Below, piece after piece: positions 33,799-44,980 of a DNA stretch of 64,000 nt. This DNA is from Actinomyces haliotis (lineage in GTDB: Bacteria > Actinomycetota > Actinomycetes > Actinomycetales > Actinomycetaceae), in contig NZ_JACWNA010000002.1 in assembly GCF_015355765.1 (NCBI RefSeq), forward strand, positions 62,001-126,000. The letters run 5' to 3'. How positions within the stretch are numbered: position 1 is the stretch's first letter; the number at the start of each line of letters is the position of its first letter. Under the pieces are notes generated by a model that was not told the DNA's origin, did no database searches, and saw nothing but the letters and a program-made list of their open reading frames with translations. Made by a program: the position numbers and the translations under genes.

Positions 33799-35460
33799 AT
33801 GACGACCGTGACCACGACCATGACCGAGCCCCGCACCCTCGAGCCCCACCGCGCCCACCGCGCCGGCGCCATCGGAGGTGCCGAGGCGCCCCTCACCCGT
33901 GGCACCGACCGCTACATGGAGGCGGCTGCCCACGCCCTCGCGCTCGCGGCCACCGAGGAGCTCCGGCTCGCTCGCGGCGCCGTCCGCGGCTCCCGCGTCC
34001 TCCTCCTCGTCGGGGGCGGTCACAACGGGGGTGACGCCCTCCTCGCCGGAGCCCGGCTGGCTGCGAGCGGGTGCCGCGTCACCGCGCTCCTCGCGACGCA
34101 GCACCCGCACCCGGCCGCTCTCGAGCGCGCCCGAGCGGCGCGCGTCGAGCTCCTCGCGGTGAGCGAGCAGGACGCCTCGGAGCACGCCGCCGCCCTCGCT
34201 GCCGGCACCGACCTCGTCGTCGACGGCCTCACGGGCATCGGCGCCGCCGGCCCGCTCCGACCGCTCCCGGCGGCGCTCGTGACTCCTCTCGTCGACGCGG
34301 GGGAGCGGGGGCACCGCCCCTTCCGCGTGCTCGCCGTCGACCTGCCCTCCGGCACCGGCGTCGATGACGGGACCCTGCCCGGTCCCGTGCTCGTCGCCGA
34401 CCGCACCGTCACCTTCACCTGCCCGCGCGCCGCTCACCTCCTCCCTCCCGCGGCCCAGCGCTGCGGCCTCCTCGACGTCGTCGACCTCGGCCTGCCCGTG
34501 CCCGAGGACGCGCCGCTCGTGGAGCGCCCCTCCGACGCGGAGCTGGGGGCCCTCCTGCGCGTGCCCGGCGACGCCGACCACAAGTACACGCGCGGCGTGG
34601 TGGGCCTCCTCGCCGGTTCCGAGAGCTACCCGGGAGCCGCCCTCCTGGCGACCACCGCCTCGGTCCGCGCCGGTGCCGGGATGAGCCGGATCCTGGCGTC
34701 CCGTCGCGTCGTCGACCTCGTCCTCGCCGTGCGGCCCGAGGCGGTCCCCTCCGCCGGACGCTGCCAGTGCCTCGTGCTCGGCCCCGGGACGGCCCCGACC
34801 GACGACCCGACCTCCCCCGAGCACGCACGCACCGAGGAGCTCCGCACCGCCCTCGGCGAGGCACTGGACGACGAGGCGCCCGCCGTCGTCGACGCCGGCG
34901 CCCTCCCGCTCCTGCCCGGGCTTCTCCGTGAGGGACGGCGATGCTCACCCGTCCACGTCCTCACCCCCCACGCCGGCGAGGCGGCCGACCTCCTCACCGC
35001 CCTCGGGGAGGCGCGGACCCGCTCCGAGGTCGACGCCGCACCCTCGGCCGCCGCCCAGCGGCTCGCTGCTCTTACCGGCGCGACGGTCGTCCTCAAGGGG
35101 ACTCCGACCCTGGTCGCCCGCGCCAACCCGGGCCACGGCGCCCCGCTCCTCTCGCTCGACGCCGGCCCCGGGTGGCTCGCCACCGCCGGCAGCGGCGACG
35201 TCCTCGCCGGGACACTCGGCGCCCTGCTGGCCGCGGCGCGAGCCGACGAGGAGAACGGCCGGCGGGCGCTCGACCCCGCCGCCGTCGCGGCGCTCGCCGT
35301 CCGTCTCCACGCCACCGCCGGACGGCTCGCGGCCGAGCGCACGGGTGCCTCCCCGGACGGCGGGCCTGTCGCCGCCCTGGACGTCGCCCTAGCCCTCCCG
35401 GTCGCCTGGCGACGGCTCCACGACGCCGGACGGGGCGTCGGCGGGGCGGTCGCTGTCTGA
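33799..35460 (+). CDS. nnr: bifunctional NAD(P)H-hydrate epimerase and dehydratase
   Basis: Nnr repairs hydrated NAD(P)H. The N-terminal YjeF epimerase domain has LLLVGGGHNGGDALLAGA (about residue 70) and AVDLPSGTGVDDG. The C-terminal ribokinase-like dehydratase has HKYTRGVVGLLAGS, TPHAGE (about 388), VVLKGTPTLVA and AGSGDVLAGTLGA. The 553-residue length suits the fused form. The first 30 residues are variable. Divergent from acpS; the alr start follows after 45 nt. Confidence 0.95.
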   Translation: MTTVTTTMTEPRTLEPHRAHRAGAIGGAEAPLTRGTDRYMEAAAHALALAATEELRLARGAVRGSRVLLLVGGGHNGGDALLAGARLAASGCRVTALLATQHPHPAALERARAARVELLAVSEQDASEHAAALAAGTDLVVDGLTGIGAAGPLRPLPAALVTPLVDAGERGHRPFRVLAVDLPSGTGVDDGTLPGPVLVADRTVTFTCPRAAHLLPPAAQRCGLLDVVDLGLPVPEDAPLVERPSDAELGALLRVPGDADHKYTRGVVGLLAGSESYPGAALLATTASVRAGAGMSRILASRRVVDLVLAVRPEAVPSAGRCQCLVLGPGTAPTDDPTSPEHARTEELRTALGEALDDEAPAVVDAGALPLLPGLLREGRRCSPVHVLTPHAGEAADLLTALGEARTRSEVDAAPSAAAQRLAALTGATVVLKGTPTLVARANPGHGAPLLSLDAGPGWLATAGSGDVLAGTLGALLAAARADEENGRRALDPAAVAALAVRLHATAGRLAAERTGASPDGGPVAALDVALALPVAWRRLHDAGRGVGGAVAV

Positions 35461-35492
35461 GCACGGTGCGCCCGCCCGCGCGGTCGCAGTGC

Positions 35493-35498
35493 CACAAT
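35493..35498 (+). promoter_or_regulatory. leaderless -10 (CACAAT) of alr
   Basis: CACAAT, 7-nt gap, GTG at 35506. It supports GTG 35506 over the ATG at 35497, which overlaps the hexamer. Confidence 0.45.
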
Positions 35499-35505
35499 GA
35501 CCGGC

Positions 35506-36855
35506 GTGAGCGAGCAGAGCACAGGGCAGCAGGCAGATCCGACGACGCAGCCGACCGCGGACCCCGAGGTGCTCGCCGACGTCCCCGCCGCCGCGACCTC
35601 CCGGGCCGTCATCGACCTCGACGCCCTCGCCCACAACGCCCGGGTTCTCGCGCGCACCGCCGGCACGCCCTGGCTCGCTGTCGTCAAGGCCGACGCCTAC
35701 GGGCACGGCATCGAGGCCGTCGCCACCACGTGCCTCGCCGCCGGCGCCACCTGGCTCGGCACCGCCCAGCTCGCCGAGGCCCTTCACCTGCGCGCCCTCC
35801 TCGACGCCCGCGGCACCGCCCGCCCCCAGCCCGGCCCCGACGCCGTCACCACCCCCCGCTCCCCGCGCCTCCTGGCGTGGCTCGTCCCCTTCCTCACCCC
35901 GAAGCAGGCGGCGGCGCCCGGCTCCGCGCTCCGTCAGGCGCTCGACGCCGACATCGACCTCTCCGTCTCCACCCTCGCCCAGCTCGAGGCCCTCGCCGCC
36001 GCCGCGCGCGCCGCGGGACGCCCGGCCCGCGTGCACCTCAAGGCGGACACCGGCATGTCACGCGCTGGGGCGACGGCCGACGACCTCCCCGCCCTCGCAC
36101 GAGCCTCCCGCCGAGCCGAGGAGGAGGGCGTGCTCGACGTCGTCGGCCTGTGGTCCCACCTCTCTCGCGCTGACGAGCCCAGCTCCGGCTCGACCGAGGA
36201 GCACCTCGAGCGCTTCCGCCACGCGGAGGACGTCGTGAGGGCCGCCGGCCTCGCCCCGCGCGTCCGCCACCTCGCCGCCACCGGTGGCCTCCTGTGGCAC
36301 CCGGACACCCGCCTCGACCTTGTCCGCGCGGGCATCGGCCTCTACGGACTGTCCCCGGACCCGAGCGTCGCCACCTCCGCCGAGCTGGGCCTGCGGCCCG
36401 TCATGCGCGTCGAGGCGCCCCTCGTCCAGGTCAAGCGGATCCCCGCCGGCCAGGCCGTGTCCTACGGCGGTACCTGGACCGCGCCCACGGACCGGTGGCT
36501 CGGTCTCGTCCCACTGGGCTACTCCGACGGCCTGCCCCGGGCCGCCGCCTCGGCCGGTCCCGTTGCCGTCGGCGGCCTGCGCACCACGATCGTCGGCAAG
36601 GTCTGCATGGACCAGGTCGTCATCGACCTCGGCCCCGCAGTCGGCCCCGACGGCGAAGCGGTCCCCGCGCCGGCGGCGCCGGGAGACCCCGCCGTCCTGT
36701 GGGGCGACCCGCACGCCGAGGGCGCCGACTCCGCGACCCCCACCGCGGACGACTGGGCCGCCGTCTGCGGCACCATCAGCTACGAGATCGTCACTCGCCT
36801 GGGAGCCCGCGTCCCGCGCGTCCCCACCGGCGGCGGTGAGCCCGTGACGCGCTGA
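35506..36855 (+). CDS. alr: alanine racemase
   Basis: Alr makes D-alanine for peptidoglycan. The PLP lysine is in AVVKADAYGHG (Lys61 from this start), and the second catalytic base Tyr is in AVSYGGTW. Other landmarks are LKADTGMSRAG, GIGLYGLSPDP and VCMDQVVIDLG. The product is 449 residues, longer than typical (about 370). A linker insertion lies after ALLDARG (about residues 106-125), another near GPDGEAVPAPA, and the N-terminal 30 residues are disordered. Confidence 0.96.
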   Translation: MSEQSTGQQADPTTQPTADPEVLADVPAAATSRAVIDLDALAHNARVLARTAGTPWLAVVKADAYGHGIEAVATTCLAAGATWLGTAQLAEALHLRALLDARGTARPQPGPDAVTTPRSPRLLAWLVPFLTPKQAAAPGSALRQALDADIDLSVSTLAQLEALAAAARAAGRPARVHLKADTGMSRAGATADDLPALARASRRAEEEGVLDVVGLWSHLSRADEPSSGSTEEHLERFRHAEDVVRAAGLAPRVRHLAATGGLLWHPDTRLDLVRAGIGLYGLSPDPSVATSAELGLRPVMRVEAPLVQVKRIPAGQAVSYGGTWTAPTDRWLGLVPLGYSDGLPRAAASAGPVAVGGLRTTIVGKVCMDQVVIDLGPAVGPDGEAVPAPAAPGDPAVLWGDPHAEGADSATPTADDWAAVCGTISYEIVTRLGARVPRVPTGGGEPVTR

Positions 36856-36928
36856 GGCTCCCGGCGCACGGGCTGCGCTCCGAGCACCAGCGCGCTGCCC
36901 GTGGTTCGTGCCCGGGCCCACGCGCGGC

Positions 36929-36934
36929 TACAGT
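36929..36934 (+). promoter_or_regulatory. possible tsaE promoter -10 (TACAGT)
   Basis: TACAGT lies 30 nt before the tsaE GTG, with an AGGAG ribosome-binding site (36955-36959) in between. Confidence 0.4.
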
Positions 36935-36964
36935 CACCACCGTCAGCACCATCCAGGAGCAGCA

Positions 36965-37519
36965 GTGAGCCAGAACCAGGACACCCCCAACCGCGTCGTC
37001 ATCGAGACGGCCGACGCCGACGGCACCCGCGCCCTCGGCGGGCGCCTCGCCGCACTCCTGCGCCCCGGCGACCTCGTCATGCTCTCCGGCGGCCTCGGGG
37101 CCGGCAAGACGACCCTCGCCCAGGGCGTCGGCGCCGCCATGGACGTGCGCGGGCGCGTCTCCAGCCCCACCTTCATCATCGCCCGCGTCCACCCCGCGCT
37201 CGGCGACGGTCCCGACCTCATCCACGTCGACGCCTACCGGCTCAACACGCTCGAGGAGATCGACGCCCTCGACCTCGACTCCTCGCTCGACGAGTCCGTC
37301 ACCCTCGTCGAGTGGGGCGAGGACAAGGTCGAGGGACTCTCCCAGGACCGCCTCGAGATCGACGTCACCCGCCCCCACGGCGGCCTCGTCGCCGAGGGCG
37401 CGAGCGCCGAGCCCGGCGTCACCGACCTCGACGGCGTCGACGACGGCCGCCGCACCGTCACCGTCACCGCCCTCGGACCCCGCTGGGCCGACGTCGACCT
37501 CAGCCCGCTCGCACGCTGA
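36965..37519 (+). CDS. tsaE: tRNA t6A ATPase TsaE
   Basis: TsaE is the ATPase of the complex (TsaB, TsaD, TsaE) that makes N6-threonylcarbamoyladenosine at tRNA A37. The 184-residue product has P-loop LSGGLGAGKTTLAQG (Walker A about 42-50), SSPTFIIARVHP and LVEWGEDKVEG. GTG 36965 has AGGAG 5 nt upstream. A 20-residue insertion near the C-terminus (ASAEPGVTDLDGVDDGR) is not in the core family. Its partners tsaB (38.6 kb) and tsaD (43.8 kb) are nearby. Confidence 0.95.
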   Translation: MSQNQDTPNRVVIETADADGTRALGGRLAALLRPGDLVMLSGGLGAGKTTLAQGVGAAMDVRGRVSSPTFIIARVHPALGDGPDLIHVDAYRLNTLEEIDALDLDSSLDESVTLVEWGEDKVEGLSQDRLEIDVTRPHGGLVAEGASAEPGVTDLDGVDDGRRTVTVTALGPRWADVDLSPLAR

Positions 37520-37529
37520 GCGCTCGACC

Positions 37530-38543
37530 ATGACAGGCAGGGTCTGCCGGCCGAGGGCGCGCGCGGGACGAGCGGCGTTGCGCCTGCTGGCCGCCGCGGT
37601 CCTGGCCGGCCCCGCTCTGCTCACCCCCACCGCACCCGCGCTCGCCGCCACGGCGACTCCGTCGACGCCGTCGACAGGAGCGACGACGGCCTCGGACGAC
37701 GCCCGAGCCGCCAGCACCCCGGACGAGCAGCGCGCAGCCGTCGCGAGCTGGGCCTCGCAGGACGGCCTCGTCCTCGTCCGGCAGGCGGTGGGAGCCGACG
37801 CCCGGATCTCCGTGGGCGACCCCGTCGCGGTGCGAGCCTGGAACGAGAGCGCCGCCGACGACGGAGGCTCCGACCCGACGACGAGCACCGACGACTGGGC
37901 CGTCAGCGTCACGGTCGACGGCGCGGCGACGGCCGTCCTCCTCGTCTCGGCCACGGGCTCCGCCCCGGTCGGGCAGCTCGTCCAGGACGCCGACGTCGCT
38001 CGCGCCGTCGCCGGCCTCACGAACGCGCACGGGACCGAGCTCATCCGTTCCGACGACGGCGCGTGGTACCTCCTCGCCGACTCGACGGTGACGGCCGTCG
38101 GCACGGCGGCCCGGGCCGAGCTCGCCGGGCCGGTCGAGGTCGGTCCCTACCTCGACGTCCTGCGCGACCGAAGCCGCGGCGACGCCGGAACCACGGCCAC
38201 GACGGCCCCGAGCAGCGGCTCGGACTGGAGCGTGTGGGCCACCGTGGCCGGCGTCGTCCTCATCGGCATCGGCATCATCGTCATCACCGTCCGACACGAG
38301 CGGCAGGTGATGGCTCCCCTGCGCGACGGGGTCTCGCCGCGCACCGCCGTCCCCGGGGCGCCCGTCCGCCGGGCGGGCGCCACGGCCGTGCCGACCGCCC
38401 GGCAGGAGCGCGGCGGAGGGACCGCTGTCGGCACCGGGGAGGCCCAGCCAGGCGGGACCGAGCCCGTCGAGGGCGTCACCGAGGAACGAGGAGCGTCGAG
38501 CACCACGGCCCCCGAGACCGGTGCAGAGGCGCCGAGGGCCTAG
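37530..38543 (+). CDS. uncharacterised single-pass surface protein
   Basis: I do not recognise a family. The 337-residue product has a basic start, a signal peptide ending near APALAATA (about residue 40), and a Ser/Thr linker. A roughly 150-residue extracytoplasmic region follows, with the motif LVQDADVARAVAGLTNAHGT and ADSTVTAVGTAARAEL. There is one membrane segment, WATVAGVVLIGIGIIVITV (about 233-251), and a disordered cytoplasmic tail of about 85 residues. Topology would be outside-in. It lies between tsaE (10 nt upstream) and tsaB (9 nt downstream), so it probably shares the tsaE transcript. No ribosome-binding site is obvious. Confidence 0.75.
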   Translation: MTGRVCRPRARAGRAALRLLAAAVLAGPALLTPTAPALAATATPSTPSTGATTASDDARAASTPDEQRAAVASWASQDGLVLVRQAVGADARISVGDPVAVRAWNESAADDGGSDPTTSTDDWAVSVTVDGAATAVLLVSATGSAPVGQLVQDADVARAVAGLTNAHGTELIRSDDGAWYLLADSTVTAVGTAARAELAGPVEVGPYLDVLRDRSRGDAGTTATTAPSSGSDWSVWATVAGVVLIGIGIIVITVRHERQVMAPLRDGVSPRTAVPGAPVRRAGATAVPTARQERGGGTAVGTGEAQPGGTEPVEGVTEERGASSTTAPETGAEAPRA

Positions 38544-38546
38544 TCT
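38541..38546 (+). promoter_or_regulatory. leaderless -10 (TAGTCT) of tsaB
   Basis: TAGTCT overlaps the stop codon of the preceding gene. GGGCCC (6 nt) and the GTG of tsaB follow. Confidence 0.5.
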
Positions 38547-38552
38547 GGGCCC

Positions 38553-39271
38553 GTGCGCATCCTCTCCATCGACTCCTCGCTCGGAACCCAGCTCCTCGTC
38601 TGCGACGCGCGGACGGGCACTGAGGGCCGCACCGCCCTCGAGGTCCTCGCCTCCGCCGAGCAGTCCGACTCCCGCCACCACGCCGAGTCCCTCGGCCCGA
38701 TGCTCGCCGGCGCTCTCGCCGAGCCCGCCGTCGCCGAGGGGACCCTCGAGCTCGTCGTCGGCGCTACCGGTCCCGCCCCCTTCACGGGGCTGCGCGCCGG
38801 CCTGGTGACCGCCCGCACCGTCGGTCGAGCCCGCGGCATCGAGGTCGTCGGCGTGCCGAGCCTCGACGCCGTCGCCCGCCTCGCGCTCGACGCCGTCGCA
38901 GAGCGCGACGGCCAGGAGGCTGCGGCGTCGACGACCGTCCTCGTCGTCACGGACGCCCGTCGCAAGGAGGTCTACGCCGCCCGGTACCGCGCCAAGGGCG
39001 CTGACGACGTGGAGCGCCTCGACGACCTCACGGTGCTGGCCCCGACCGACGCCGCCGCGCTCGGTCAGGCCGACGTCGTCGCCGGTTCCGGCGCCGTCCT
39101 CTACCCCGAGATCGCCCAGGGACGCGAGACCCTCGCCCCCGTCTCCGGCGACGCCCGCACCCAGGTGCGCATCGCCCTCGCCCGACGCGCTGCGGGGGAG
39201 GAGCTCTCTACCGAACCCCTCTACCTGCGCCACGCGGACGTCCAGATTCCCACGAGCCGCAAGCGAGCCCT

Positions 39272-39275
<4 letters not shown>
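38553..39275 (+). CDS. tsaB: tRNA t6A accessory protein TsaB
   Basis: TsaB is the inactive ASKHA partner that scaffolds TsaD in t6A synthesis. The 240-residue product begins MRILSIDSSLGTQLLVCDA and has the family motif GATGPAPFTGLRAGLVTART and VTDARRKEVYAARY. GTG start. It overlaps the rimI start by 4 nt (GTGA). Confidence 0.95.
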
Positions 39276-39883
<608 letters not shown>

Positions 39884-40112
39884 GCGGTCGGCTGCCCGCC
39901 TGCGGCGTCCGGGGAACCGCGACGCTGGGAATTGTCTGATGCCTTAGTAACGAAATAACGGCGGGTCGGCGCTCAAGGCTCCGCCCGAACGCCGGCGCAC
40001 CGTCGCGGACCTCGCTGCGCGCGCCCCGGTCTTGGCGCGGCATCGCGCGGATCGCGGATCGCGCCCGCCGGCAGTCCCTGTCATCTAGGACCATCGGCGC
40101 AGCACTCCTGCC

Positions 40113-40118
40113 TAACCT
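40113..40118 (+). promoter_or_regulatory. leaderless -10 (TAACCT) of sdhC
   Basis: TAACCT, 6-nt gap, GTG at 40125. The rest of the 241-nt rimI-sdhC gap has a short AT-richer patch (39937-39960) but nothing else that I can name. Confidence 0.5.
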
Positions 40119-40124
40119 GCGGAC

Positions 40125-40904
40125 GTGGCCTCTTCGACTGTTTCCGCTCCCCGCAAGCGGACCCCTTACCGCACCACCGTGTTCATGAAGCGCTTGATGG
40201 CGTGGTCGGGCATCGTGTTCATGCTCTTCCTCGTCTTCCACGCCTACGGGAACACCCACTACTTCGAGGGCGAGATCGCCTACGACGAGTACGCGCACTT
40301 CCTGCGCCGGCTCCTCATGCCGATCCTCCCGTACGGCGGCTTCCTGTGGATCATGCGCGTCGTGCTCATCGCGCTCATCGTCCTGCACGCCGGGAGCGCC
40401 TTCCACCTGTGGGCGCGCAACAAGAAGGCGCGCGGCACGGACAAGTACGCGGTCAAGAAGCCGGGCGCGGAGTACTTCGCCTCCCGCTACGCGATGCGGA
40501 CCATGCGTTGGGGCGGCGTCATCCTCCTGCTCTTCATCATCTGGCACATCCTCCAGTTCACCACCCTGACCATCCAGGCCGGTGGCGACTACGAGCACGG
40601 CCGCGCCTACATGAACATGTACTACGGCTTCAACCAGTGGTGGGTGTACCTCATCTACCTCGTCGCCCTCGCCGCCCTGTGCCTGCACATCTGGCACGGC
40701 GTGTGGTCCGCGCTCCAGACCCTCGGCGCCACCCGCCGCAACACGGTCCCCGCGATCCGCGTCATCGCCTTCATCGTCGCCTTCGGCGTCTTCGTCGCCT
40801 TCATGATCGTCCCGACGGCCATCCTCCTCGGCTGGGTCGACGCCCCGATGGGCGCCGCCGCCTACCACCAGGCCGCGCAGGCCGCCGGCATCCTCACGCA
40901 CTGA
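40125..40904 (+). CDS. sdhC: succinate dehydrogenase/fumarate reductase cytochrome b subunit
   Basis: Membrane anchor of complex II, carrying haem b and the quinone site. The 259-residue product has five membrane segments, as in the B. subtilis-type single-anchor SdhC. Likely haem-ligand histidines sit in [28 protein letters not shown] and LCLHIWHG. First gene of sdhCAB. GTG start with a leaderless-type -10. Confidence 0.95.
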   Translation: MASSTVSAPRKRTPYRTTVFMKRLMAWSGIVFMLFLVFHAYGNTHYFEGEIAYDEYAHFLRRLLMPILPYGGFLWIMRVVLIALIVLHAGSAFHLWARNKKARGTDKYAVKKPGAEYFASRYAMRTMRWGGVILLLFIIWHILQFTTLTIQAGGDYEHGRAYMNMYYGFNQWWVYLIYLVALAALCLHIWHGVWSALQTLGATRRNTVPAIRVIAFIVAFGVFVAFMIVPTAILLGWVDAPMGAAAYHQAAQAAGILTH

Positions 40905-40918
40905 GAGAGACGCACCAA

Positions 40919-42912
<1,994 letters not shown>

Positions 42913-42916
<4 letters not shown>

Positions 42917-43686
42917 ACATCAAGCTCAAGATCTGGCGCCAGAAGAACCGCGACGCCGAGGGCCGCTTCGAGGAGTACTCGATGTCCGGCGTCGAGGAGC
43001 ACATGAGCTTCCTCGAGGTCCTCGACCTGCTCAACGAGCAGCTCTTCCAGGAGGGCAAGGAGCCCGTCGCCTTCGACTCGGACTGCCGTGAGGGCATCTG
43101 CGGCCAGTGCGGCGTCGTCATCAACGGTCAGGCCCACGGCCCGATCCGCTCGACGACCTGCCAGCTGCACATGCGCCACCTGGCCGAGGACCCGTCCTTC
43201 AAGGACGGCTCCACCATCACCATCGAGCCCTTCCGCTCGACCGGCTTCCCGGTTCTCAAGGACCTCATCGTCGACCGCTCAGCCCTCGACCACATCGTCC
43301 AGGCCGGCGGCTACATCTCCGTCAACACGGGCGCGGCCCCGGAGGCCCACTCGGCGCCGGTCCAGAAGGAGAAGGCCGAGGCCGCCTTCGAGGCAGCCGC
43401 GTGCATCGGCTGCGGCGCCTGCGTCGCCGCCTGCCCCAACGCCTCCGCCATGCTCTTCACCGCCGCGAAGATCTCCCACCTGGGCCTGCTCCCGCAGGGC
43501 CAGCCGGAGCGCCTCCCCCGCGTGGTGAGCATGCTCAACCAGCACGACGCCGAGGGCTTCGGCGGCTGCACCAACATCGGCGAGTGCGCCGCGGTGTGCC
43601 CCAAGTCCGTCCCGCTCGAGGTCATCACGCGCCTCAACCGCGACCTCGGCCACGCCGTCTGGAAGGGCACCAAGGCCCACGCCTGA
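42913..43686 (+). CDS. sdhB: succinate dehydrogenase/fumarate reductase iron-sulfur subunit
   Basis: SdhB passes electrons from FAD to quinone. The 257-residue product has the [2Fe-2S] ligands in [11 protein letters not shown] plus a later Cys (TTCQLH). The two C-terminal cluster motifs are [13 protein letters not shown] and [18 protein letters not shown] start overlapping sdhA. In a fermentative actinobacterium the enzyme may run as a fumarate reductase; direction cannot be read from sequence. Confidence 0.97.
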
Positions 43687-43711
43687 GGACCGCCGAAGCG
43701 ACCATCAGCAC

Positions 43712-43751
43712 CGCGAGGGGCGGCCGTCCGTGAGGACGGCCGCCCCTCGCG
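43712..43751 (+). terminator. terminator after sdhB
   Basis: Perfect 18-bp stem, 43712-43729 with 43734-43751, and a GTGA tetraloop. No T-tract. Confidence 0.85.
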
Positions 43752-43795
43752 CGTCGTCCCTGTCACCCCGGAGTCGGGACGCCCGGGGGAGGGGC

Positions 43796-43801
43796 TAGGC
43801 T
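43796..43801 (+). promoter_or_regulatory. leaderless -10 (TAGGCT) of tsaD
   Basis: TAGGCT, 8-nt gap, GTG at 43810. No ribosome-binding site in between. Confidence 0.5.
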
Positions 43802-43809
43802 TGCGAACC

Positions 43810-44856
43810 GTGAGCGAACCACTGATTCTCGGCATCGAGTCCACCTGCGACGAGACCGGCGTGGCGCTGGTCCGCGGCCGCGAGCTCCTCGGCGACGTCG
43901 TCGCCACCTCCATGGACGAGTACGCCCGCTTCGGCGGCATCATCCCGGAGATCGCCTCCCGCGCCCACCTCCAGTCCTTCGTCCCCACTCTCGACGCCGC
44001 CCTCGCCAAGGCCGACGTGGACCTCTCCGAGGTCGACGCCGTCGCCGTGTGCGCGGGCCCCGGACTCATCGGCTCCCTCACCGTCGGCATCTCCGCCGCC
44101 AAGGCGCTCGCCGCCTCCATCAACAAGCCGATCTACGGCGTCAACCACGTCATCGGGCACCTCGCCGTCGACGAGCTCGTGGACGGTCCGCTGCCCGAGC
44201 AGTTCATCGGGCTCATCGTGTCCGGCGGCCACTCCAACATCCTGTCGATCTCGGACATCGCCACCGACGTCGTCGAGCTGGGCGGCACCCTGGACGACGC
44301 CGCCGGCGAGGCCTTCGACAAGGTCGGTCGTCTCCTCGACCTGCCCTACCCCGGCGGCCCCCACGTCGACCGCCTCTCCCAGGAGGGCGACCGCAAGACG
44401 ATCCGCTTCCCGCGCGGCCTGTCCGCCGCGAAGGACAAGGACCGTCACCGCTACGACTTCTCCTTCTCCGGGCTCAAGACGGCCGTCGCGCGCTACGTCG
44501 AGTCCCTCGAGGACGCCGGCAGCGAGGTCCCGAAGGCCGACGTCTGCGCCGCCTTCTCCGAGGCCGTCAACGACTCGCTCACGGCCAAGGCCGTCCAGGC
44601 CTGCCTCGACAAGGGCGTGAGCACGCTCGTCGTGGGCGGCGGCTACTCTGCCAACTCCCGCCTCCGGTCGCTCGCGGCCGAGCGCTGCGAGGCCGCGGGC
44701 GTCGAGCTGCGCCTCCCCCCGCTCAGGTACTGCACGGACAACGGCGCCCAGATCGCGGCGCTCGGCTCCGCGGCCGTGCGTGCCGGCGTCGCCCCGAGCC
44801 CCATGGACTTCGCGCCCGACTCCGGCATGCCCCTCGACGTCACCGTCGTCCACTGA
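43810..44856 (+). CDS. tsaD: tRNA t6A threonylcarbamoyltransferase TsaD
   Basis: TsaD transfers the threonylcarbamoyl group to A37 of tRNA. The 348-residue product begins VSEPLILGIESTCDETGVAL. It has the metal-binding pair in NHVIGH, the nucleotide loop VSGGHSN, GEAFDKVGRLLDLPYPGGP and FSFSGLKTAV. GTG 43810 was preferred to TTG 43801, which sits in the -10 hexamer. It is split from tsaB-rimI by the sdhCAB operon. Confidence 0.96.
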   Translation: MSEPLILGIESTCDETGVALVRGRELLGDVVATSMDEYARFGGIIPEIASRAHLQSFVPTLDAALAKADVDLSEVDAVAVCAGPGLIGSLTVGISAAKALAASINKPIYGVNHVIGHLAVDELVDGPLPEQFIGLIVSGGHSNILSISDIATDVVELGGTLDDAAGEAFDKVGRLLDLPYPGGPHVDRLSQEGDRKTIRFPRGLSAAKDKDRHRYDFSFSGLKTAVARYVESLEDAGSEVPKADVCAAFSEAVNDSLTAKAVQACLDKGVSTLVVGGGYSANSRLRSLAAERCEAAGVELRLPPLRYCTDNGAQIAALGSAAVRAGVAPSPMDFAPDSGMPLDVTVVH

Positions 44857-44921
44857 GCGACCGCGTCAGGCCGACACGGAGCTCCATCGCGCACCGGCGT
44901 CCTGACGCGCGCCTCAGCCGC

Positions 44922-44961
44922 AGGAGGGCGGCCCGCACCAGCAGGTGCGGGCCGCCCTCCT
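44922..44961. terminator. bidirectional terminator between tsaD and the ybdK-like gene
   Basis: Perfect 18-bp stem, 44922-44939 with 44944-44961, and an AGCA loop, between convergent genes. Confidence 0.85.
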
Positions 44962-44980
44962 CGCGTGTCCGGTGAGCCTG

